A DNA stretch of 64,000 nt, from assembly GCA_910574965.1 (NCBI GenBank), contig CAJTDB010000006.1:141118-205117 (forward strand), given 5' to 3'. Position 1 is the stretch's first letter, and each line of letters begins with the position of its first letter. The translations under genes were made by a program, and so were the position numbers. The notes beneath the pieces were generated by a model. That model was not told the origin of the DNA. It worked only from the letters and a program-made list of their open reading frames with translations, and ran no database searches. Shown piece after piece: positions 35,401 through 43,011 of the stretch. The stretch is from Lachnospiraceae bacterium. GTDB taxonomy: Bacteria > Bacillota > Clostridia > Lachnospirales > Lachnospiraceae.

Positions 35401-37485
35401 GCAGAGCTTCGAAGAGGAGAGGAAGAAACGGTATTTTCCAAATGCATTTCTCAGATTCAGGTGATCTATGGAGCAGATACGCTGGTGCAGATTTTGAAAG
35501 CCCTTGGGAAAGAGCCGCTGAAACGTTCAAAGTATGGTCTTTATGGGACAGATCGGCAGACGGTTTTCTGCCAACTGCTCCGGGTGTGTCATCCGAGAGA
35601 AGGGGAAACCGCAGAAAGTCTGAAAACTGCCCTGAAGGGAAGCAGCATCACGAAGAAGCGTCTGGTGGAGGCGGCCATGTATGCAAGACCGTGGATTCCT
35701 CTTATGGAAACCTATCTGAATCTTCCGGGCTTTCAGAGCGGCTGTTATTATTTTATTGCCCATACGAGCGAAGGGTTAGATGATGCGGTTATGGCAATGG
35801 TTGCAAAATATACGCCTCTTAGCAGGGAAGAACTGTACGACGGGGCTTTTGATGTGGAATGGTTCCGGGAGGCGTATGAAAAATTAGGGAAAAAAGAATT
35901 TCAAATGTTATACGATGCGGCAAAATACTCTGCTGCAGGCAGTATTCATGCCAGAGCGAGAAAATATGCCGATGCTGCGCTTGGTATCCGTACCTTTGAG
36001 GAGCTTTCGGCGGTTATTGGGGAAAAGCGAAATAAAGATTTGCTCATGAGCCTTCCGCTGCTGCCCCTGACAGGGGATAGAGAAGCGCAGGACCGTGAAC
36101 TTTTCAGGCGTTATCAGTTTATCCAGAATTTTCTGAAAGAAAGCCGGCAGTTTGGTGCCCAAAGGCGGGCCAGTGAGAAACGTGCGGCGGAAACGGCCCT
36201 CCAAAATTTGAGTATCAATGCGGGTTTTTCCGATGTGACCCGTCTGATTCTGCGGATGGAAAGCCATCTGATATCCGAAGCGGCAGACTGTTTTGCATGG
36301 CAGCCGGTGGAGGACGCAGAGATCCGGGTATACGTAGACGAAAACGGAAAGAGCAGCATCCAATGCCAAAAGGAAAAGAAGCTCTTAAAATCCCTTCCGT
36401 CAAAATATAAAAAGTGTGAGGCGGCAGTTCGATGCCAGGAAGTCCATAAACGGCTGAAGGAACAATATCAAAGAACAAAACATATGTTCGAACAGTCCAT
36501 GGAAGACGGAACCGTGTTCCAGGTATGGGAACTTCAGAAGCTGATGGACAATCCGGTGGTCCGTCCGGTGGTGCAGCCGCTGGTGTTTTTGCAGACGGAC
36601 GAAAAGAACGGGATGGGATTTCTGGAAAAGGACGGCCTGAGGGACTGGTCCGGTGCTTTGGAAAAAATCTCTCCGGAAACCCAGGTGCGTGCGGCACATC
36701 CATGGGATCTGAAGGAGAGCGGACACTGGCACGATTATCAGAGGGTACTTTTTGAGCAAAAACGAAAGCAGCCCTTTAAACAGATATTTCGGGAGCTGTA
36801 TGTAAAGCTTCCGGAGGAGTATGAGAAGCAGGAGTCACGGATGTTTGCAGGGTACCAGATTCAGCCCAGAAAGACAGCGGCTGTATTAAGAGGCCGGCGC
36901 TGGGTGGCGGACGAGGAATGGGGCCTGCAGAAGATTTATTATAAAGAAAATATCATTGCAGTGATCTATGCTCTGGCAGACTGGTATTCTCCCGGCGATA
37001 TTGAGGCTCCGGTGCTGGAAGCGGTGGCATTTTATGACCGAAAGAGCTTTCGCTCTCTGCAGATCAAGGAGATTCCGGACCGGCTTTACAGCGAAGTCAT
37101 GCGGGATGTGGATCTGGCAGTCAGTACGGCTTATGTGGGCGGGGTGGATCCGGAGGCCAGCCATTCCACCATGGAGATGAGGCGGGCGATCGTGGCGGAA
37201 AATCTGAAACTTTTCCGGGTGAAAAATGTGCAGTTGCAGGAAAATCATGCGTTGATCGACGGGAAATTTGGCCAGTATACCGTCCATTTGGGCAGCGGTG
37301 TTGTCCATCAAAAGGGAAATGCCATGCTGCATGTGCTGCCGGTCCATTCCCAGCACCGGGGTCGAATCTTCCTTCCCTTTGTGGATGAAGATCCAAAGAC
37401 GGCGGAAATCTTGTCGAAAATCCTGCTGTTTGCAGAAGATGAAAAGATCAAGGATCCGGCGGTTATCCGGCAGATTACAACATAG
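32458..37485 (+). CDS. Very large DUF4132/MolR-like protein of unknown function
   Basis: At 1675 residues this is by far the largest gene in the window. Most of it is alpha-helical repeat-like sequence with HEAT-like stretches (about 150-700) and charged helices. The C-terminal 250 residues hold the recognisable DUF4132 block: GRRWVADEEWGLQKIYY, RDVDLAVSTAYVGGVDPEAS, STMEMRRAIV, HALIDGKFGQYTVHLG and PVHSQHRGRIFLPF. Related proteins include E. coli MolR/YehI, whose function is not established. No transmembrane segment or signal is visible. It occupies 5 kb inside the cobalamin operon, between cobD and cbiP, without any frame break, so the cell maintains it. Function unknown. Confidence 0.8.
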   Translation: MAEKKPSFAEALIIELQKNSKGLSNMERRLLPSADRKGALYPYVNIEARNWIVSLLVMRDARRPSEIYQKHLSGLVKLCVAEKHQEEFYYALDEMNQFQMTGGLYRRSLRSKSYTPFVDDGIHLLWAYARLKTYGAELSDVLRGNVSSEIQKDAREESFCYGSILAAQIDRGDQEVIEAVKEILLGEQNTLMISHELIRGIVRSKNEALYQVLGDFLLAARLQEGARQAVCETMDAGRAEAFQYLFGIIEDHDLIRYSSVRRAVSTWIGIYEADSVERVANKLLKMMGRCLREPEFAEEQLRTEDSIGICCALWAKGFYNAEEAVQAIVGLAENGTKNQMMIASYYMEALQSRQLQQKAAKGIWFSHPGDLELAACYLIYFLGGHPCDLMGSLLECQSSGCYRYSYSPSYDKGAPPRQITPKKLNLTEEEAKQTYKILKDMLPLLPKKGVDLHPCMLPSGYRVRLTPSDVAASMCLLAWVLQEDVLLDEAAGVIPLIGSGRHLAARLLLHRPQSDIRRNLLFELLKNPEEHTRNAACQMVRRLSLTKEDFRRIEANMRYKKSRSNTINLLKQQEPTELRFCICRLLKEKSEESHMGALELSLHLKKSQTKEYQKLLPVLEAYADPSEKEQLLLSELVVRGKADTVQHLLNTPGYGLYNTKKEWTIPEVRVDTREAERLFLYGEDVCRGIFQKLEKLIEAHKEQEYKDFRGEEQLLGICLEWNRCFMNYEKDFPLRELWEDFYEKEIRTPKLLLEMYLYLCCLDREQEYREEKELYQKVFGHLPYEKLEQLPRYEKQIKNIISVLYDRYVPKELKGRWGVKGTARFYEVLEKEFRIRTADHRSKPIVYRRAAKPIFREMVGWLRYAPDKDWASAFALNVRIEMDIAFCVQAYVRGIWDKDMLYRAFFSRWELKELVAAVSAAELRTPRAKWSVNWHAVEQFFGPGRILEKSGQLRFDRMDASMPEMKLAHELYEELISLILKAELRRGEEETVFSKCISQIQVIYGADTLVQILKALGKEPLKRSKYGLYGTDRQTVFCQLLRVCHPREGETAESLKTALKGSSITKKRLVEAAMYARPWIPLMETYLNLPGFQSGCYYFIAHTSEGLDDAVMAMVAKYTPLSREELYDGAFDVEWFREAYEKLGKKEFQMLYDAAKYSAAGSIHARARKYADAALGIRTFEELSAVIGEKRNKDLLMSLPLLPLTGDREAQDRELFRRYQFIQNFLKESRQFGAQRRASEKRAAETALQNLSINAGFSDVTRLILRMESHLISEAADCFAWQPVEDAEIRVYVDENGKSSIQCQKEKKLLKSLPSKYKKCEAAVRCQEVHKRLKEQYQRTKHMFEQSMEDGTVFQVWELQKLMDNPVVRPVVQPLVFLQTDEKNGMGFLEKDGLRDWSGALEKISPETQVRAAHPWDLKESGHWHDYQRVLFEQKRKQPFKQIFRELYVKLPEEYEKQESRMFAGYQIQPRKTAAVLRGRRWVADEEWGLQKIYYKENIIAVIYALADWYSPGDIEAPVLEAVAFYDRKSFRSLQIKEIPDRLYSEVMRDVDLAVSTAYVGGVDPEASHSTMEMRRAIVAENLKLFRVKNVQLQENHALIDGKFGQYTVHLGSGVVHQKGNAMLHVLPVHSQHRGRIFLPFVDEDPKTAEILSKILLFAEDEKIKDPAVIRQITT

Positions 37486-37510
37486 CGCATAAGAGAAAGA
37501 GGTGAATGGA

Positions 37511-39022
37511 TTGGCGAAGGCGATTATGGTGCAGGGAACGATGTCGAACTCAGGGAAAAGCTTTCTGACAGCGGGGCTTTGCAGAGTGTTTATGCAGGAC
37601 GGGTATCGTGTGGCACCTTTTAAATCACAGAATATGGCGCTTAACTCCTATATTACAAAGGACGGGCTGGAAATCGGAAGGGCACAGGCTATGCAGGCGG
37701 AAGCCTGCGGCATCGAGCCGACCGTGGATATGAATCCGATTCTTTTAAAACCGACGAGCCATGTGGGAAGTCAGGTGATTGTAAATGGAGAGGTCCGGGG
37801 AAATGTAAAAGCCATGGACTATTACCGAAACAAGAAGACACTTGTAGAAGATGTAAAAAAAGCGTACAGCAGACTTGAAGAAAACTATGATATTATCGTA
37901 ATAGAAGGAGCAGGAAGTCCGGCGGAGATCAATCTCCGGGAAAATGATATCGTCAACATGGGAATGGCAAAGATGGCAAAGGCGCCGGTGCTGCTGGTAG
38001 GAGATATCGACCGGGGCGGAGTTTTCGCAGCACTGTACGGAACCGTAAAGCTTTTAGAGGAAGAAGAACAGCGGATGATCCGCGGGCTTGTAGTCAACAA
38101 GTTCCGGGGAGATGTGAACATTTTAAAGCCGGGACTTCAGATGATTGAAGAGCGGCTGGGGATTCCGGTGCTTGGGGTAGTGCCCATGGAACATCTGGAT
38201 ATCGACGACGAAGACAGCCTGTCCGACCGGCTGACCAAGACCGGGAGAGGAGAGGGGGCTGACATTGCGGTGATTCATCTTCCGCATATTTCCAATTTTA
38301 CGGATTTTGCGGCATTGGAACGGATGAGCAATGTTTCCCTTCGGTATGTACAAAAACCTGGGATGCTGGGCAATCCGGATCTGATCCTGCTGCCGGGGAC
38401 GAAGAACACGATGGATGATCTGCAGTGGATGCGGGAATCCGGCATGGAAACGCTGATTCTCAGGCAGTCGGAGAAAAAGACACCCATCATCGGCATCTGC
38501 GGCGGTTTCCAGATGCTTGGGAAAGTGCTGGAGGATCCATACGGCGTAGAGCACGGCGGGACTATGCGCGGCATGGGACTTCTCAATACCCGGACTGTTT
38601 TCTTAAAGGACAAGACGCGCACGCAGATCCGCGGCCGAATGGAACGAGGAGCGGGACTTTGGGCCGGCTTTGCGGGCAGGGAAGTGACCGGATATGAGAT
38701 TCATATGGGCAGTTCCGAGAATCTGGGCGGGTGCCTGGAACTGATTCGGCTGGCAGACGGACGGACAGACGCGCTGGCAAATGAGGACGGCAGTGTTATG
38801 GGGAGCTATCTGCATGGGATCTTCGATACGGACGGATTTGCAGAAGCTATGGTCCGAAAGCTGATGGAGGACAAGGGACTGGATATGGGAAACTGGGAGT
38901 TTGATCTGGCAGCACATAAAGAACGGGAATACGACCGGCTGGCGGATCTGGTGAGAAACTCCTTTGACATGAAAAAAATATATGAGATACTGGAGGAGGG
39001 AATCGGATGCTGGACCGAATAG
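37511..39022 (+). CDS. cobQ: Cobyric acid synthase
   Basis: The 503-residue amidotransferase (CbiP) amidates four side chains of adenosylcobyrinic a,c-diamide. The N-terminal P-loop-like region AIMVQGTMSNSGKSF and the block DIDRGGVFAALYGT belong to the synthetase domain. The glutaminase domain has the nucleophile Cys in IIGICGGFQMLG and the His in SYLHGIFDTDGF. The start is TTG at 37511: AGAGGTGA lies five bases upstream, and this gives the family N-terminus M-A-K-A-I-M-V-Q-G. A GTG at 37502 overlaps the ribosome binding site. The last 16 bases overlap the cbiC gene. Confidence 0.94.
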   Translation: MAKAIMVQGTMSNSGKSFLTAGLCRVFMQDGYRVAPFKSQNMALNSYITKDGLEIGRAQAMQAEACGIEPTVDMNPILLKPTSHVGSQVIVNGEVRGNVKAMDYYRNKKTLVEDVKKAYSRLEENYDIIVIEGAGSPAEINLRENDIVNMGMAKMAKAPVLLVGDIDRGGVFAALYGTVKLLEEEEQRMIRGLVVNKFRGDVNILKPGLQMIEERLGIPVLGVVPMEHLDIDDEDSLSDRLTKTGRGEGADIAVIHLPHISNFTDFAALERMSNVSLRYVQKPGMLGNPDLILLPGTKNTMDDLQWMRESGMETLILRQSEKKTPIIGICGGFQMLGKVLEDPYGVEHGGTMRGMGLLNTRTVFLKDKTRTQIRGRMERGAGLWAGFAGREVTGYEIHMGSSENLGGCLELIRLADGRTDALANEDGSVMGSYLHGIFDTDGFAEAMVRKLMEDKGLDMGNWEFDLAAHKEREYDRLADLVRNSFDMKKIYEILEEGIGCWTE

Positions 39023-39636
39023 AGATCGTAAAACCGGAAGAGATTGAGAAAAGAAGCATGGAGATTATTACAAAAGAACTGAACGGACGGACCTGGCCGG
39101 AGCCGGAATTTTCCATTGTAAAAAGATGCATCCATACTTCTGCGGATTTTGAATATGCGGACAGCTTGTGCTTTTCCGAGCAGGCGGCCCGTTTAGGCGT
39201 AGAGGCTCTGCGCAGGGGTGCGGTGATTGTGACAGATACAAAGATGGCATGGTCCGGTATCAATAAGAAGAAGCTGGCGCAGTACGGCGGAGAGGCATAC
39301 TGTTTTATGTCGGATGAGGATGTGGCAGAGGAGGCGAAGGAGCGGGAATGCACCAGAGCAGCCATCTGCATGGAACGCGGTGCGGCTTTGGGGCGCGAGG
39401 TGGTCTTTGCGGTGGGCAATGCTCCTACGGCCCTGATCCGGCTGTACGAACTGATCCGGGAGGGACAGGTGCGTCCGGCGCTGATTATCGGCGCTCCCGT
39501 AGGTTTTGTAAATGTAGTCGAGGCCAAAGAACTTATTATGACTGCAGGCGTTCCGTATATCGTACCAAGAGGCCGCAAAGGCGGAAGCAATATTGCGGCG
39601 ACCATCTGCAATGCCATGCTGTATGCAAAAGAGTGA
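39007..39636 (+). CDS. cobH: (Cobalt-)precorrin-8 methylmutase
   Basis: The 209-residue enzyme (CbiC) moves the methyl group from C11 to C12. The catalytic His lies in KRCIHTSADFEYADSL; VVFAVGNAPTAL and LIIGAPVGFVNVVEAKE are characteristic. Its start overlaps the end of the cobyric acid synthase gene by 16 bases, which suggests translational coupling. Length is normal. Confidence 0.95.
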   Translation: MLDRIEIVKPEEIEKRSMEIITKELNGRTWPEPEFSIVKRCIHTSADFEYADSLCFSEQAARLGVEALRRGAVIVTDTKMAWSGINKKKLAQYGGEAYCFMSDEDVAEEAKERECTRAAICMERGAALGREVVFAVGNAPTALIRLYELIREGQVRPALIIGAPVGFVNVVEAKELIMTAGVPYIVPRGRKGGSNIAATICNAMLYAKE

Positions 39637-39703
39637 ATGACAGAAAAAAGGGTAAAAGCACCGGTTTGTACGGGTGAAAAATGAGAACAGGAGACGAAAA
39701 GAT

Positions 39704-40765
39704 ATGCAGAATCTGGAGGAGATCATCGGCGGGATTAAACCCATCGATCAAAAGGCAATGGAAGAAGCCTGGCACTGCTGGGATTCTTTATGTAAACCGC
39801 TTCGCGGACTTGGATGGCTGGAAGAAGTGCTGGTGCAGATAGCGGGCATCTATGGGACCGCGCATCCTCATCCGGATAAGCGCGCCGTGGTCATTATGGG
39901 CGCTGATAATGGGGTGGTAGAAGAAGGCGTGACGCAGACAGACAGCTCTGTGACCATCCAGGTACTGGAAAATATGGGAGATCGGCTTTCTACGGCATGT
40001 GTCATGTGCACTCTGGCAGGCTGTGAGCTGATACCGGTCAATATCGGTACACTGACAGACGGAAAGCATCCGAAGATCCAGAACCGTGCCGTACGACATG
40101 GCACCGGAAATATTGCAAAAGGGCCGGCCATGTCCAAAGAAGAGTGTATCCAGGCCATTCTGACCGGAGTGGAGATTGTCCGGGAGCTGAAGGAAAAAGG
40201 CTTTCAGATGATCGTAACCGGAGAGATGGGAATTGGAAATACAACCACCAGTTCGGCCTGTGCGGCAGTTCTCTTTGACCAGGATGTGGAGACTGTGACC
40301 GGCCGCGGAGCAGGTCTGTCTACGGAAGGACTGGAGCGGAAGATCCGGGCCATCCAAAAGGCCATTCAGGTAAACCGTCCGGACAGAAGGGATGCCGTTG
40401 ATGTGATCTCCAAAGTGGGCGGACTGGACATAGCAGGCATGACGGGCTGCTATTTGGGTGCGGCGTATTTTCAGATGCCGATTCTGATTGATGGATTTAT
40501 CTCGGCCATCTCTGCATATCTGGCAGGGATGCTCTGTGAGACGGCCAAAGAATATATGATCTGCACTCACTGCTCAGCGGAACCGGCGTCCCGGCTGGTG
40601 ATCGAGCGCCTGGGCATGAAGGCGCCTTTGCAGGCGGGGATGCATTTGGGCGAAGGGACAGGAGCTATCATGGCACTTTCCATGATTGACCAGGCACTCA
40701 ATGTATACTATCATCTGACGACCTGGGACGGAGCAAGCGTAGAAGCATATACGCATCAGGTGTAG
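39704..40765 (+). CDS. cobT: Nicotinate-nucleotide:dimethylbenzimidazole phosphoribosyltransferase
   Basis: The 353-residue enzyme activates the lower-ligand base as alpha-ribazole phosphate. GADNGVVEEGVTQTD, TGEMGIGNTTTSSA and the catalytic Glu317 in MHLGEGTGAIMAL match the family. The start at 39704 is preferred over one ten codons upstream because of the GGAG site about ten bases before it. No dimethylbenzimidazole synthesis (bza) genes are near, so the base used as lower ligand is unknown. A short 67-base gap separates it from cbiC. Confidence 0.95.
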   Translation: MQNLEEIIGGIKPIDQKAMEEAWHCWDSLCKPLRGLGWLEEVLVQIAGIYGTAHPHPDKRAVVIMGADNGVVEEGVTQTDSSVTIQVLENMGDRLSTACVMCTLAGCELIPVNIGTLTDGKHPKIQNRAVRHGTGNIAKGPAMSKEECIQAILTGVEIVRELKEKGFQMIVTGEMGIGNTTTSSACAAVLFDQDVETVTGRGAGLSTEGLERKIRAIQKAIQVNRPDRRDAVDVISKVGGLDIAGMTGCYLGAAYFQMPILIDGFISAISAYLAGMLCETAKEYMICTHCSAEPASRLVIERLGMKAPLQAGMHLGEGTGAIMALSMIDQALNVYYHLTTWDGASVEAYTHQV

Positions 40766-40770
40766 GCGGT

Positions 40771-41961
40771 ATGGAACAATACCTGTATAAAAACCATAAA
40801 AAATTACGGTACGGTTATACAACCGGTTCCTGTGCGGCGGCAGCGGCAAAGGCGGCGGCCTGGATGCTGCTGTCTGAAGAAACGGTGCGCTTTGTAGATT
40901 TGATGACGCCCAAGGGAATTTTGCTTCATCTTGAGATACTGGACGCTGTACGGACAAAAGAATCTGTCCGCTGTGCAGTCCAAAAGGACGGAGGAGACGA
41001 TCCGGATGTGACCAATGGCATTCGGATCTATGCAGAAGTGTCTTTTGCAAAAGACCAAAAGAACAAAGAAGATCCGTCCTATAATCCGGACAGCCCAAAG
41101 GATCTGATTCGCATCGATGGCGGAAAAGGCGTCGGAAGGGTGACAAAGCCGGGTCTGGAACAGCCTGTAGGGGCAGCCGCTATCAATCAGGTTCCCCGCA
41201 GGATGATCTATGAGAATGTCCGGGAAATATGTGTACGATTTGGATATACTGGAAGTATGGATGTGCAGATTTCCATACCGGAGGGAGAGGCTCTGGCGAA
41301 GAAAACTTTTAATCCAAGGCTTGGCATTCAGGGCGGAATCTCGGTTCTCGGCACCAGCGGCATCGTGGAGCCCATGAGCGAGCAGGCGTTAATCGATACG
41401 ATTCGGGTGGAGATCCGGCAGAAATTAGCAGCAGGGATGGAATATCTTCTGCTGGTGCCTGGAAATTACGGCCTGGAGTTCCTGGAACATTATGGCCATG
41501 GCCTTTGTTTGGAAGATGCGGTAAAATGCAGCAATTTTATAGGGGAAGCGTTGGATGCGGCCGTGGAGTTCGGGGCCAAAGGCGTGCTTCTTGTGGGCCA
41601 TATTGGCAAATTGGTAAAGCTGGCAGGGGGAATTATGAACACCCATTCCCATCATGCAGATGCAAGGATGGAGCTTCTGACCGTCCATGCGGCGCTTCTG
41701 GGTGCTCCGACGGCCCTGCTGACGCAGATGATGGAGTGTGTGACGACAGATGACGCACTGGCCTGTCTTAAGGAGGCAGGGCTGACAAAAGGGGTTATGG
41801 AACGTCTGATGGAGCGGATGGAATATTATGTAAATCAACGTGTGCAGAACCGTCTGGAACTGGGAGTGCTCACTTTTTCCAAAGTATACGGCATACTGGG
41901 GCAGACCAAAAAGGTGCCGGAACTGGCAGACAAGATCGCAGGGCAGAGAGGGCAGGAATGA
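40771..41961 (+). CDS. cbiD: Cobalt-precorrin-5B C1-methyltransferase
   Basis: The 396-residue enzyme is specific to the anaerobic (early cobalt insertion) pathway and methylates C1. LRYGYTTGSCAAAAAKA at the N-terminus, GRVTKPGLEQPVGAAAINQVPR and ISVLGTSGIVEPMSEQ are diagnostic. It starts five bases after cobT, and its last four bases overlap the cbiG start. Confidence 0.96.
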   Translation: MEQYLYKNHKKLRYGYTTGSCAAAAAKAAAWMLLSEETVRFVDLMTPKGILLHLEILDAVRTKESVRCAVQKDGGDDPDVTNGIRIYAEVSFAKDQKNKEDPSYNPDSPKDLIRIDGGKGVGRVTKPGLEQPVGAAAINQVPRRMIYENVREICVRFGYTGSMDVQISIPEGEALAKKTFNPRLGIQGGISVLGTSGIVEPMSEQALIDTIRVEIRQKLAAGMEYLLLVPGNYGLEFLEHYGHGLCLEDAVKCSNFIGEALDAAVEFGAKGVLLVGHIGKLVKLAGGIMNTHSHHADARMELLTVHAALLGAPTALLTQMMECVTTDDALACLKEAGLTKGVMERLMERMEYYVNQRVQNRLELGVLTFSKVYGILGQTKKVPELADKIAGQRGQE

Positions 41962-43007
41962 GAGCAGGGATCATCGGTTTTACGGATCACGGAGCAGTGC
42001 TGGCAGGACGGCTGGCAGAGGGGTTTACAAAGCAGGGAATTTCCTGTGAAACATGGGTAAAGAAAAAGGATGCGGTTCTGCCAAAAGGAGTCCGGCTGCT
42101 TACGGGTTCTTTGAAGGAATGGACAAAGAGACAGTTTCAGGAAGCGGACGTACTGGTCTTTGTGGGGGCAGCAGGGATTGCCGTGCGTAGCATCGCTCCC
42201 TTTGTACAGAGCAAAAAGACCGATCCGGCTGTGCTTGTGATCGACGAGCAGGGAAACCATGTGATTTCTCTGCTGTCCGGGCATATAGGCGGAGCAAACG
42301 CCCTGACACGGCTTTCGGCAGAGCTTTTGGGAGCGCATCCGGTCATTACTACGGCGACGGATCTGCACGGGAAGTTTGCGGCAGATGCTTTCGCGGCCAG
42401 GAGAGGGCTGTATATCGACTCCATGGATCTTGCAAAAGAGATTGCGGCAAAGCTGGTGGCGGGAAAGACCGTCGGAATGCGAAGCGCCTTCCCGGTTTTC
42501 GGCCCGGTTCCAAAGGAGCTGGACCAGGAAGGGACGCCCGGACTCGGATGTTCCATTGACGTGAAGAGAGAACATATATTCGATCAGACGCTTCACCTGG
42601 TTCCTAAAATTACGGTGCTTGGCATCGGGTGCCGAAAGGATACCGAAGAGATGCATCTGATAAATACCGTTATGGAAGTGCTGAAAGAGCATCGGGTATT
42701 TTCAGAAAGCATTTGTCTCGTGGCGTCTATCGATCTAAAGAAGGAAGAGCAGGGAATATTGGCGTTGGCAGACCGGATGGGAGTTCCTTTTGTGACTTAT
42801 TCTGCAGAAGAATTAAAGGAGATAAACTCAGAAGAAATATTTGCAGAGTCGGAATTTGTAAGATCGGTGACCGGAGTCGGAAATGTGTGCGAACGGGCGG
42901 CATTAAAAGGGGCAGGAGCCAGAAAGCTGCTGATTCCAAAGACGGCCCGCGCAGGCGTGACCGTGGCGGCGGCTGTGATGGATTATACGGTCTGCATGGA
43001 GGATTGA
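41958..43007 (+). CDS. cbiG: Cobalt-precorrin-5A hydrolase
   Basis: The 349-residue enzyme opens the delta-lactone and releases the C2 fragment as acetaldehyde in the anaerobic pathway. DVLVFVGAAGIAVRSIAPF, LSGHIGGANALTRLSAELLGA (split as two adjacent conserved blocks) and the C-terminal GIGCRKDT and VTGVGNVCERAAL regions are typical. Its start overlaps cbiD by four bases. Confidence 0.95.
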   Translation: MRAGIIGFTDHGAVLAGRLAEGFTKQGISCETWVKKKDAVLPKGVRLLTGSLKEWTKRQFQEADVLVFVGAAGIAVRSIAPFVQSKKTDPAVLVIDEQGNHVISLLSGHIGGANALTRLSAELLGAHPVITTATDLHGKFAADAFAARRGLYIDSMDLAKEIAAKLVAGKTVGMRSAFPVFGPVPKELDQEGTPGLGCSIDVKREHIFDQTLHLVPKITVLGIGCRKDTEEMHLINTVMEVLKEHRVFSESICLVASIDLKKEEQGILALADRMGVPFVTYSAEELKEINSEEIFAESEFVRSVTGVGNVCERAALKGAGARKLLIPKTARAGVTVAAAVMDYTVCMED

Positions 43008-43011
43008 GAGG

